From NCBI RefSeq assembly GCF_003725995.1, contig NZ_QIBX01000009.1, positions 1 through 64,000 of the forward strand: a DNA stretch of 64,000 nucleotides. Reading direction: 5' to 3'. The notes below the pieces were generated by a model. It was given only the letters and a program-made list of their open reading frames with translations, was not told the origin of the DNA and made no database searches. This DNA is from Slackia equolifaciens (lineage in GTDB: Bacteria > Actinomycetota > Coriobacteriia > Coriobacteriales > Eggerthellaceae). The translations under genes were made by a program, and so were the position numbers. Positions 51,275 to 59,700 of the stretch are shown here, piece after piece (positions within the stretch are counted from its first letter, which is position 1; each line of letters begins with the position of its first letter).

Positions 51275-51300
51275 AGACGGCCGCGCAATCGCGGCCGTCT
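51275..51300 (-). terminator. Terminator of the LuxR-type regulator gene
   Basis: Perfect 11-bp stem AGACGGCCGCG / CGCGGCCGTCT, CAAT-type loop, followed on the minus strand by TTTTTCTTG. Confidence 0.88.
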
Positions 51301-51336
51301 CATGTCCCAAGCTTGCTTGATGTCCTGCCAGTCTGG

Positions 51337-52116
51337 CTAGCCCTCGTCTGCCTCGCCAAGGTACTCGCTGCGCCCGACCTTTGCCGCGAGTACTGCGGCT
51401 TGGGTGCGGTTGCTCACGTGGAGCTTGTGGATGATGCTCCCGATGGTCTTCTTCACCGTGGGCTCACTCAAGAAGAGGCGCTTGCTGATCTCTGCGTTTG
51501 AGAGGCCCTCTTCCAGCAGTGCGAGGACGCGCTTCTCGCGGTTGCCGAGCATCTTGATGCCCTCTGCGATGGCAGACTCCGCGTTTGTCACGTGGGAGTC
51601 TCCGAGCAAGGCGCCCTGGAGGATGGTCCCCAGCGAGCCGGAAAAAGCGATGTCGCCGCAGGCCTGTGCCCAGAGGAGGGACCTTAGGCGCGACGAGCTC
51701 ATCTCGTCGCGCGAGCCGAATCCGCTCGCGCCGGCCCGCAGGGCATCGAGGACGTGGCCGCTCTCTCCCATCGAGGCCAAGACGAAGATGCGCAGATCGG
51801 GGTTGAGATCCAGCATCTTCCTCACAGTTGGAGCGCAGCTGACCCCTTTGAACGTCGCACCTATCATGACTGCCTCCGGCTTATACCTCGCGCACGCGGT
51901 ATAGGTCTCCTCGAGCGTGTACGCCTTGCCGACGAGCTTGAACTCGCCCCACTCGCGTATGAGAGCGGCGATACCCTCGATGAAGATGAAATCGTCGTCG
52001 GCGACTACCACGCGGAACGGCTCAGAGCGCAACGTCATGTGGACATCGTGCAAAAGCTCAGAGGACGGATCTAAATACTCCGCGCCCTCAGGCAAGCCCT
52101 TTTCCTCAGAACCCAT
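51337..52116 (-). CDS. LuxR/NarL-type regulator with a degenerate receiver domain
   Basis: A 259-residue two-domain protein. Residues 34-150 follow the CheY-like fold (RVVVADDDFIFIEGIAALIR; ALRAGASGF). The phosphoacceptor strand reads EAVMIGATF, with Gly86 where the conserved Asp should be, and the usual Lys after ALRAGA is lacking. The LuxR HTH is intact: LGNREKRVLALLEEGLSNAE and ISKRLFLSEPTVKKTIGSII. It is therefore likely to act without phosphorylation, perhaps sensing a ligand or simply its own level. It lies next upstream of the equol operon in the same orientation. ATG 52116 follows GGGGGAA. Confidence 0.88.
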   Translation of the reverse strand: MGSEEKGLPEGAEYLDPSSELLHDVHMTLRSEPFRVVVADDDFIFIEGIAALIREWGEFKLVGKAYTLEETYTACARYKPEAVMIGATFKGVSCAPTVRKMLDLNPDLRIFVLASMGESGHVLDALRAGASGFGSRDEMSSSRLRSLLWAQACGDIAFSGSLGTILQGALLGDSHVTNAESAIAEGIKMLGNREKRVLALLEEGLSNAEISKRLFLSEPTVKKTIGSIIHKLHVSNRTQAAVLAAKVGRSEYLGEADEG

Positions 52117-52234
52117 AGCATTCCCCCGCAATCTCTGCCGACAAGTGCATCAGAAGCTCTCGCCCTGCGCAAGCAACGCGCGGGCCCTCTCCTGGAGAGC
52201 TTCCGCACGATGGCGGCTTCTGGAAACAGATAAA

Positions 52235-52250
52235 CAGGTACCAGTACCTG
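52235..52250. promoter_or_regulatory. 16-bp palindrome in the regulator leader
   Basis: CAGGTACCAGTACCTG has perfect 7-base arms. It lies 119 bases before the regulator start, downstream of the putative -10 box, where bound protein would block elongation. Confidence 0.45.
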
Positions 52251-52304
52251 CATTTTACCATCCTGCCGCAAGTGCTGGGGTGAACCTTGCTGCCCGCTCG
52301 CCGT

Positions 52305-52325
52305 ATTATATTCTTTCGATACCCT
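52305..52325 (-). promoter_or_regulatory. Putative promoter of the LuxR-type gene with the shared motif
   Basis: On the minus strand AGGGTATCGAAAG (52325-52313) is followed two bases later by TATAAT (52310-52305). GTGAAG lies 17 bases before TATAAT as a weak -35. The shared motif thus sits in the spacer of the promoter. Confidence 0.5.
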
Positions 52326-52643
52326 TGCTTCACGGGTGATTCTGGCGCGACTCGCATTATAGGGCTTCTGCCGTGCCGCGAAATACCCGGCTATCTGCCG
52401 TATTTGCTGATCTGCAAGAGGCAGGCTGTCAGCTGGCAAGCGACGGAAGAAACATCTGAAAGCTGAGCTTCCACGAACATTTGTATTGACAATCGCTCTT
52501 ATAAAGCGCATCGTGAATACTCCCATTAAGTCGAATATATGTTCCTAATCACTCACGAATCGCAGCACGGGAAGAGAGGTTCCGCCGAAGGCGAGACCGA
52601 TGAATCCATAGCCTGATTCTGCCCCGTTTTTCGTTGACAGGTC

Positions 52644-52823
52644 CTACGTCGCCCGCAGGCGGACCTCTTCCATGTACGCCCGCTCGAACTCGTCGGGGCT
52701 CATCCACCCGAGCGCGGAGTGGATGCGGGCCCTGTTATAGAAGCACTCTATGTACTCGAATATCTCGATGGCCGCCTCGTCGCGGGTGGCGAGCGTGCGC
52801 GCGTGCGCGCACTCGCTCTTGAC
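52644..52823 (-). mobile_element. IS3-family transposase remnant (C-terminal 59 residues)
   Basis: KSECAHARTLATRDEAAIEI, then IFEYIECFYNRARIHSALGW and MSPDEFERAY is the end of an IS3-type OrfB with the conserved YN-x-R-x-HSALG motif. The 5' part is missing: at about 52824 the sequence switches to an unrelated gene, so only a fragment remains. Confidence 0.85.
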
Positions 52824-52824
52824 G

Positions 52825-53178
52825 ATTGTCAATCCCGATAACGACCCATCCGTTATCTTCTCGACAACCAAGAAGATGCCAGTATTCTTCCTTTGGAAAC
52901 CAGCTACGCCATTCCGCAAGCCACTGTTCCTTCGTGGGCTCGCCGTCCTCTTCCCAATACTCGTCTCGAAACTCCTGGAAAGTCATCCAATCGTCCGGGT
53001 TGCCTCGTTGCGCAACAATCCAGAGCTCCCGATAAGAGTTGTCATCAGAAAGCGGCTTTAAGGGTTCCATTTCTCGAATAATTCGCCAAGCGATTTCCTT
53101 GGTTGCCTCATCTCCCCTATCAGGATTGAGCCAAGACCTACCTCGCCAGAGAATTCTGTCAATTGCGGGTTCGAGCAA
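52825..53178 (-). pseudogene. Truncated hypothetical gene cut by the IS3 fragment
   Basis: About 118 codons, rich in Trp and Glu (WRIIREMEPLKPLSDDNSYR; EEYWHLLGCREDNGWVVIG), that look coding and stop being so exactly where the transposase remnant begins. Only a TTG at 53178 opens the frame, with no ribosome site, so the 5' end is probably lost too. No family recognised. Confidence 0.5.
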
Positions 53179-53299
53179 CTTTGGATGACCGCTGTTTTCA
53201 ACAGTGTCTACTGTGCAATTCTTTTCCTCGTGTCACACCAATTCCACAAGATCTAGCCCTCCCAATTAATCTGGACTTGTCTCTACGCGCATGCACTTT

Positions 53300-53524
53300 T
53301 TAATAGGCCAATTGGATACGGAGGAGTGCGGAAGCGAATACGCCCGTTTCGAATGCCAAAGCCCTCCATTCATCGAATGACGGCCAAAACCGAACTTCGC
53401 CGTCGCCTTGGGCATCGCGAGGATGCGCCTGTGGAAGTTTTTTGCGCGAGGTAAAGGGAGGAGCGCTTGGGTCCGTTCCAAGAACCGCCAACTGGACAAC
53501 CCTATGGCACTGCTGACTGCAAAA
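53300..53524 (-). pseudogene. Gene remnant of unknown family
   Basis: A frame without a good start between a TAG at about 53525 and a stop at 53300 reads VVQLAVLGTDPSAPPFTSRK, then QGDGEVRFWPSFDEWRALAF and ends ALLRIQLAY. Composition looks protein-like, but there is no upstream domain. It may be the tail of a gene lost in the same rearrangements as its neighbour. Confidence 0.3.
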
Positions 53525-53631
53525 CTACGAACAACCCGAACGATAAACCAGATGCAATCTTGATAGCCAGAAAAACCCCCGCACACGGAAAGATGGCCTT
53601 TGAATGCTTCCGATCGCAGATCGAAAGACGA

Positions 53632-54141
53632 CTACAAATCGACTTCGAACGTCTGGGTCTGATTCACCAAATCAAGCTCAAGCTGCAGGCGGCTGATTTC
53701 TTCGCACGCCGCACGATAGTCTTTATCCGCCTGAGCGACATCGTAATTTGCATAGACGTACTCGACGACATTCGAATCGCCTAGATAATAGCGCGACGCA
53801 CGCTCTTTGGGGCTGCGGGCGCGAAGGCCTGCAAGCCTTCTCTTTTGCTGATTGAGCTGAGCCATGCGCACAAGCGCCTCATCGATGGTGATACCGCTTT
53901 CGGGCAAAACGGTATGAGCGTTAAACAGGTGGACGGCATGGCGCAGCTTGAGCATGCGGGCGTCGATATTTTCAACCGCCGCACGCGTTTCCTCATACGA
54001 GTACTTGGGTGGGTCGGCCTCCTCGCCAAGCGCCAGCTCGTAGACGCATGACTTCAGCTCCGTCTCAAGGAGGAAATCCTTCTCATCCTGAAGGCTCCGC
54101 AGGCATTTATTCGCCGAAGCGGACGTGAACGTTTTTGTCAT
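53632..54141 (-). CDS. Conserved coiled-coil protein of unknown function (DIP1984-like)
   Basis: A 169-residue acidic, helical protein: SANKCLRSLQDEKDFLLETE start, EADPPKYSYEETRAAVENID, then GITIDEALVRMAQLNQQKRR, DSNVVEYVYANYDVAQADKD and a final LELDLVNQTQTFEVDL. I recognise this as a family recurring in Actinobacteria and Firmicutes, but its role is unknown. Two ATG codons (54144, 54141) follow AAAGGAG; 54141 has the better spacing. A 24-bp element shared with the YhcG-type gene lies 68 bases upstream. Confidence 0.7.
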   Translation of the reverse strand: MTKTFTSASANKCLRSLQDEKDFLLETELKSCVYELALGEEADPPKYSYEETRAAVENIDARMLKLRHAVHLFNAHTVLPESGITIDEALVRMAQLNQQKRRLAGLRARSPKERASRYYLGDSNVVEYVYANYDVAQADKDYRAACEEISRLQLELDLVNQTQTFEVDL

Positions 54142-54208
54142 CATGCGACTCCTTTGCTTTTGGCCCATGTTTTTGTATCGACAAAGTACCAGCTCAAACA
54201 CACTTGCT

Positions 54209-54232
54209 TCAATAGTCGCATTAGTCCGATTT
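54209..54232 (-). repeat. 24-bp element, copy 1
   Basis: TCAATAGTCGCATTAGTCCG plus ATTT, identical to 56398-56421. On the minus strand it is followed by TTGAAG, 18 bases, then TACTTT, a promoter-like pair in front of the 54141 gene. Confidence 0.75.
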
Positions 54233-54253
54233 TTGGGAATGTGCGCGACGGCT

Positions 54254-54712
54254 CTATGCCGCGCGTTCACCCGCAATGAACAGATAGGTGTACTCGGACG
54301 TACCGCTTTTCGCAATTACGCGTCCGCTCTCGTTTTCCCAATAATGAGAAACCGAGTTCAAAATCGCGATACGCTCGTCCTTGAGGCGCGACAGCTCGTC
54401 ACGAACCTCCCCCAGCTCCGAACGAAGCCGCTCGCTCTCCTCCAGGAGTTGCGAGATATATACCGCCTGCGGCGATTCGCACGAGCCAGCGAGCAATGAA
54501 GCGCCCTCTCGCGCCCGAACGATGATTTCTTTCAAATCGTCCCTGCGATAGAGTGTGCTGCGAGCCACCCCAGCGACATCGGCGACCGCATAAAAAGACG
54601 GCATGCGACCTTCTGCCAGCAAAGCGGCCACCGCAAGCCTCACCCTGTCGGCAATCTCCTCGCTGGCGCGGCGCCGCTCGGCATCCAAGGCATGAATCCC
54701 GTTCTCGCTCAT
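54254..54712 (-). CDS. HTH/coiled-coil DNA-binding protein (TnpC-like)
   Basis: A 152-residue protein. The N-terminal helix-turn-helix is PSFYAVADVAGVARSTLYRR (about residues 39-58), followed by DLKEIIVRAR and a long coiled coil (SQLLEESERLRSELGEVRDE, then LSRLKDERIAIL). This layout resembles TnpC-type accessory proteins of Tn554-like transposons and DUF6262 proteins. No tyrosine recombinase partner is present. ATG 54712 follows GGAGG. It lies between the two copies of the 24-bp element. Confidence 0.65.
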   Translation of the reverse strand: MSENGIHALDAERRRASEEIADRVRLAVAALLAEGRMPSFYAVADVAGVARSTLYRRDDLKEIIVRAREGASLLAGSCESPQAVYISQLLEESERLRSELGEVRDELSRLKDERIAILNSVSHYWENESGRVIAKSGTSEYTYLFIAGERAA

Positions 54713-55125
54713 GAAAACCTCCGTCCAACCGTCCCCGTTTCTTTCCGTCAATGGTAAAGGAAGTCGAACCATCCAAACGTTTCAGTTCTGCCTCAAATTG
54801 GCAATGCGAAAATCAGTCGGGAGCGCTGGCCGAACAACACGCTCAACAAAGAGTGTGGCAGCTTCTGCCGTGGTGCTTTACATTGGGTAGCGCGTCCCTT
54901 GTTCTACATCGCCATAGCTCGCCCTTGCTCCTCCCCCAATTTCATGCGTCTCATGGTCTTCCATGTGCAGTAAACTTTCGCGCTTGATCGAGCGTTGCGC
55001 GAATCTCGGCATATACCTCTTCATCACCCTTTGCGGCGAAGGAAGCTCCATCTCACCTGTTCCATAAAACCGGTCGAACTCATTGCAGTCTCACTTCCTC
55101 CGTCTTTCGGCACACCACTCCAACA
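54713..55125. other. Intergenic stretch
   Basis: No convincing gene, terminator or repeat. Short frames on the plus strand (for example around 54751-54987) lack ribosome sites. Confidence 0.45.
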
Positions 55126-56301
55126 TCATCCATCTGCATTCAAATCAGCCCTAGCCGCCCCGTCTTCCTCCATGCGTTCGGCTTGCTGCAGCTTAAAGAG
55201 GGTCTTTTGGCCTTCGATTTCACGACGCAGCTCTTCATCCGTCGGTAAGTAAAGCTTGTATTTGCTAGCGAACAGATGCTCGTTGCCCTTAAGCACCGAG
55301 TAGCGAGCGATGTCTTTGCTTGTTTCGGAGCACAACACAACACCAATAGTGGGTCCATCGCCCTCACGGCGCCCCATCTCATCGAACATACGCACATACA
55401 TGTCCATCTGGCCCACGTCTTGATGAGTGACCTTGCCCACCTTGAGATCGATAAGCACATAACACTTGAGGATGACGTTGTAGAACACGAGATCGATATA
55501 GTAGTCGCCGTCCATCCCGCGCAGATGGAATTGCCGACCCATGAAAGCGTAGCCTTTCCCCAGTTCAAGCAAGAACTTTTGCAAATTCGCGATAAGCGCG
55601 TTTTCTAAATCGCTTTCATGAGGTTGCCCTTCAGTGGAGAAGCCAAGGAATTCCATTATGTACGGGCTTTTGACGAAATCGTACTTCCGTTGTTCGTTAT
55701 CCCGATGCAATTCGGCGCCTTTCGCTTCTCCTTCAGCCGCGCGGTTGCCTTCGTCTGAAGAAAGCAGTCGATAGTAGTACTGGGTGGAGATATTGCGGTC
55801 GAGCGTACGCACGCTCCAGCCTTGCTCAACGGCTTCGCGTGTATACCATTCACGCGCTTTATCGTCGTGAACGCGCAAAAGAGTGCGGTAGTGCGTCCAA
55901 GAGAGTAGTGGCGCAGATTGTTTACTCGCCGCGTAAACAATCGAGGGGTATGCCTTGTAGAACCGAACGAAGTACCAAAGATTCAGCTTCGAATACCCCT
56001 TGCCGTATTCTTTCGTAAGCGCCTTGGCGAGACCGACAATAACTTGCGCACCATACTCCGCGCGGCTCTCCCCCTTAAGCTCCTCCTCCGCGATGCGCTT
56101 CCCCAAATACCAATTGCGATACACCAACGCCGCATTCACCGAGCGGTGCGCCCAACGCTGAGAACTCTCGATGATGAGGCGTGCATCGCCAACGATATCA
56201 TCGGTTTGACGATACTCAACCACGGCAGACGCAGGCAAAGACTGCATGAAAGAATCGGCCCCTTGCCCCGCATCGAACATCGCATTGCCCTCAGATGCCA
56301 T
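55126..56301 (-). CDS. PDDEXK nuclease domain protein (YhcG/DUF1016 family)
   Basis: A 391-residue protein. The N-terminal DUF1016 helical domain (SVNAALVYRNWYLGKRIAEE ... YGKGYSKLNLWYFVRFYKAY, about residues 50-120) precedes the YhcG nuclease domain: ENALIANLQKFLLELGKGYA, FMGRQFHLRGMDGDYYIDLV and FYNVILKCYVLIDLKVGKV, giving the D ... D-x-K core (about 230-300). Such proteins are common in accessory and defence DNA, often near type I restriction systems; one lies 7 kb to the right here. ATG 56301 has weak ribosome pairing; M8 is an alternative. The 24-bp element lies 97 bases upstream. Confidence 0.85.
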   Translation of the reverse strand: MASEGNAMFDAGQGADSFMQSLPASAVVEYRQTDDIVGDARLIIESSQRWAHRSVNAALVYRNWYLGKRIAEEELKGESRAEYGAQVIVGLAKALTKEYGKGYSKLNLWYFVRFYKAYPSIVYAASKQSAPLLSWTHYRTLLRVHDDKAREWYTREAVEQGWSVRTLDRNISTQYYYRLLSSDEGNRAAEGEAKGAELHRDNEQRKYDFVKSPYIMEFLGFSTEGQPHESDLENALIANLQKFLLELGKGYAFMGRQFHLRGMDGDYYIDLVFYNVILKCYVLIDLKVGKVTHQDVGQMDMYVRMFDEMGRREGDGPTIGVVLCSETSKDIARYSVLKGNEHLFASKYKLYLPTDEELRREIEGQKTLFKLQQAERMEEDGAARADLNADG

Positions 56302-56397
56302 CGTCCCACGCCCTTCCCGTCAACTGCCCGGAGCCCCGCCTCGAGAACCTCAGTTGCCCTCTGAGCACTTAACGATACCAACCGAGGCAGCACCCGC

Positions 56398-56421
56398 TCA
56401 ATAGTCGCATTAGTCCGATTT
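56398..56421 (-). repeat. 24-bp element, copy 2
   Basis: Identical to 54209-54232 and again upstream of a minus-strand gene. It is followed by TTGAGC, 18 bases, TATCGT. Confidence 0.75.
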
Positions 56422-56799
56422 CGCCCATTTCGACACCTCATTCGTTGGGCCGCGGAGGACGTAAGTAGACCCTGCAGCACGTCGGACACGCGACAAGCTT
56501 CAAAGGCGCCGCATAGCGCCGACGGAGCCATGACGGCGGCCGGCAACAAGCTCGACGCCTCGAACGGCCACCATCGGCACGCCTGCGACGAGGTGCTCCT
56601 CGAACGATTCTGCGGAGATGTTGTGTCCAGAAAGGAGGGAGGGAAGAAGAGCGCGGGGCTGAACGGGCAATCGCCCACCAAAACAACGGTCAAAAGAGCA
56701 GCCAACCCGAGGGACACGCCCCTTAACCCGCCCCTCAATTCAACGCGCCTCAGCGTGGCTGCACCTTTGCACAACCACGCTGGGGCAACTGGTCAAACG
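56422..56799. other. Intergenic stretch after the large surface protein gene
   Basis: A hairpin (CAGCGTGG at 56751-56758 with CCACGCTG at 56775-56782) may end the surface protein transcript although no T run follows. The rest has no recognised gene. Confidence 0.45.
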
Positions 56800-59700
56800 C
56801 TATTTCCGCATCCGACGCGATGCACGGATCGCTATTACCACCGCGCCTGCGGCGATCAGCGCAACGCCCGCGAAGGCGTAGGCCAAAACAGCGGTCGCAT
56901 CGCCCGTTTTCGCGAGCTTCTCGGTATGCCGCTGGCCCTGGTCGGCCGGCTTCGAGGGCGTCTCGCTCTCATTTTGCGGCGTCCCGGGCGTTTTGCCACC
57001 AGGGTTCTCCCCGCTCGGGGGCGTCTCGCCGCCGGGGTTAGGGTCAGGCGTCTCGCCACCGGGGTTAGGGTCAGGCGTGTTGCCACCGTTACCGGGATCG
57101 GGGTCGGGAATGGGGTCTCCGCCACCGCCCTCGGTGCCTGAGCCCGGGTCGGGATCGGGGTCCGGGTCGCCGCCGCCGGGCTGCTCGGTTCCCGGGTCGG
57201 TCCCCGAGGTTCCGCGAGCCCTCAGCACCTGAACCGTCTCGGACACGGTTCCCCCGCTCCCGTGGCTTTCATGCCCATCGAAAAACGCGGAGTTCTCCAC
57301 CGACGCAGAAGAGCCCACATCGCCCAGCACTCGCGCCCTATAGGTAATCTTCGTGTAAAGCCCGTCTTGCACAGTAAGGCGAATCTTGTGCTGCGCGAGC
57401 TCCGACAGGTCAACGTCAAGCGGAAGGGTCAGACCTGTTATGCCCTTTGCCTCAAACGAATCGGGATCCACGAGCAGGTTGTCCGAGCTCACATCCACCA
57501 ACGTGACGGTCCTTCCAGAGGAGCTGAGGTCGGCGTTTGCGGGATTCACGATCAGAGTGAATTCGGCATTCGGCGCCGTCTCCTCGTTGTAGACCATCTT
57601 CTTCTGGACGGCGGTGTAACGCAAATCCGCATCGGACGAACCCTCTTTTTGAACCCCAAACCGATCAGTGAGATATGCGCGATTGGTGAAGGTGAAGTAT
57701 TGCGGCTCGGTTCCAAAAAGATACTCTTCGTCGGTGATGCGGGCGCTCACCTCCATCCGCAGCCCGGTCTTGGTCACCTTGCGGCTTGGGTGCGCCTTGC
57801 AAAGCTCTTCCACGGGCAGCCCGCTCAGTTTCAGGGTGACCGACGTGGTTCCGTCTTCGTTCTTGGCTTTATCAAGCACCTCCACGTATCCACGCCCGTC
57901 AGCCTTCTTCACGTTCACGAACTCGGTTCCCGCAGGAAGCACCTCGGTTACAAGGCACGTTCCATCGGGCTGCGCAGCATACCCTCCCTCATTCACCATG
58001 AGATGCCACGTGATGATTCCAGACCTGGTCTCGTAGACATACTTCCGCACTTCGTCGTAATTGCCCCGCACGCAGTAATCGTAGTCGGAATCGGTGCGCT
58101 CGCCCACCGTGAGATACGCATCGTTGAAATACGTGCGCCCGCCGCCCTTGGGAGGGTTCACCGGCGTTGTCTCGTACGAAACAACAAGGGGCGTTTCCTT
58201 GCTCGGCGAAAGCGTTTGGCCGTCTGAGCTGGCAACCACTTGGCCCTTGAACTTCACCGAGAACATGCCAAAGTTCCCCGCGGAATTCTGCGGCCCGGGA
58301 ACCACCTCGTACAGCGACGGGTCAACCGGAGCGCCTCCGATCGAAAGCGTGACGCCGCTTATCTGGTCCTGAGTGAAATACATGTAATTGGCGCCGTCGC
58401 GGATCTCGTCCTTCAGCTCGTCGCCCGCATTCAGCCCGCGAAACACTCGCAGTTGCCACCGTGCCGTATCGCCGCTTTGCGCCACGAGCGACTTCTCAAG
58501 GCTGGGCACCGCCTGGCGCGGAACCGTCTGAGAATCGACGCTCCACTCCCCCAGGCCCTGCACCGAGTTCGTGTACGCCTTGGCCGGCCCCGTATAGTCC
58601 TCCCAATCGGTCGCCTTCGAAGCGTACTCTATATGGAATTCGCATGTGCCGTACTGCTCGGGAATAACGTAGCTGAAAGAGGTATCGCCTTCCTTCAGGG
58701 CAATGGTGTCCGATCCGGCCACGCTCCCGTCCTGATTGAAAAACGTGACCCGCGCAGGTTCGCCGGTGAACACCTGATCGGGACCCAGCTTGTCGGTCAC
58801 CGTTTGACCGGCGACGTTGCCAGGGCGGGCGCTTTTGCCGCGCTGGTTGCCAACGATCGTCCAGTTGATCACTCCGTCGGAGCCGATCGAAGGCTCGTTT
58901 TTCGAAAGCCAGTTCTTCAGCAGGTCAAAAGATGCCTCCGCCGTTGCTCGGTTGAGGTCTGCCGCCTGAACGCCACCAACATTTATGCCCGAACCGGCGG
59001 CAACCTGGTTGACCATCCCGCGTATGCCGCCCACACCAGGGCCCGCCGGCACGTTCCAGATCTCATCGGGAACAGACACATAGGAGTCGATCGACACCTC
59101 ATCGCCGGGAAGCATCCGAGGAATAACAGCCTGCCACGAGTTCGTTCCCTCGGTTTGCACGCTTGCAAGCTCAATGGGCTCGGTGGAGCCGTCCAGGTGG
59201 CGCACCGTGGCCGACGCAACGCCCGCCTGCGTGAAGCGAACGCCCGAAGGAGGCTGCGCGACGTCGGAAACGGGCACGTTGTATTCGGCGAGGGGATTGT
59301 CGCGCGGGGCCTTTACGACAACGGTGAAGTGCTGCGATTGGGTTGCAGAATCATAGGCGCCGAGCGTCTTTGTGGCGATGATGCAGTTTCTCACCACCGC
59401 CCGACTCGTATCGGTGACTTCCGGCACCCCGTCGGCGCTTGCCGATGCGCCGTTTACGATGATGCGCTCCTCAAGGGCGTCCGACGAGCCGTTGGCCTCT
59501 TTCGCGGCGCGCACGGCATCGGCCACCACGTCGGCGTTCATCTTCACCGAATACGTTATTGTCGCCGTTTCGCCGGGAGCGAGGGAATCCAGCTCCCACC
59601 CGATCAACGCGCCGCTCTCGTCGGTCAGGTTCTCGTAGCGCATGCGCTTGTTGGATGCGATCATATATCGGAATTTCATGGTGGAGCGATCGACCTTTTC

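Larger units (their letters stand above)
51004..51336. other. Promoter region of the equol operon and end of the regulator unit
   Basis: Between the racemase start and the regulator stop. It holds the shared motif at 51186-51198 and the regulator's terminator at 51275-51300. The operon promoter must lie between about 51030 and 51260; no clean -35/-10 pair was found. Confidence 0.6.
52117..52643. other. Leader and upstream region of the LuxR-type gene
   Basis: Holds a palindrome (52235-52250), the -10/shared-motif block (52305-52325) and, beyond about 52500, sequence without a gene leading to the insertion-sequence fragment. Confidence 0.55.
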
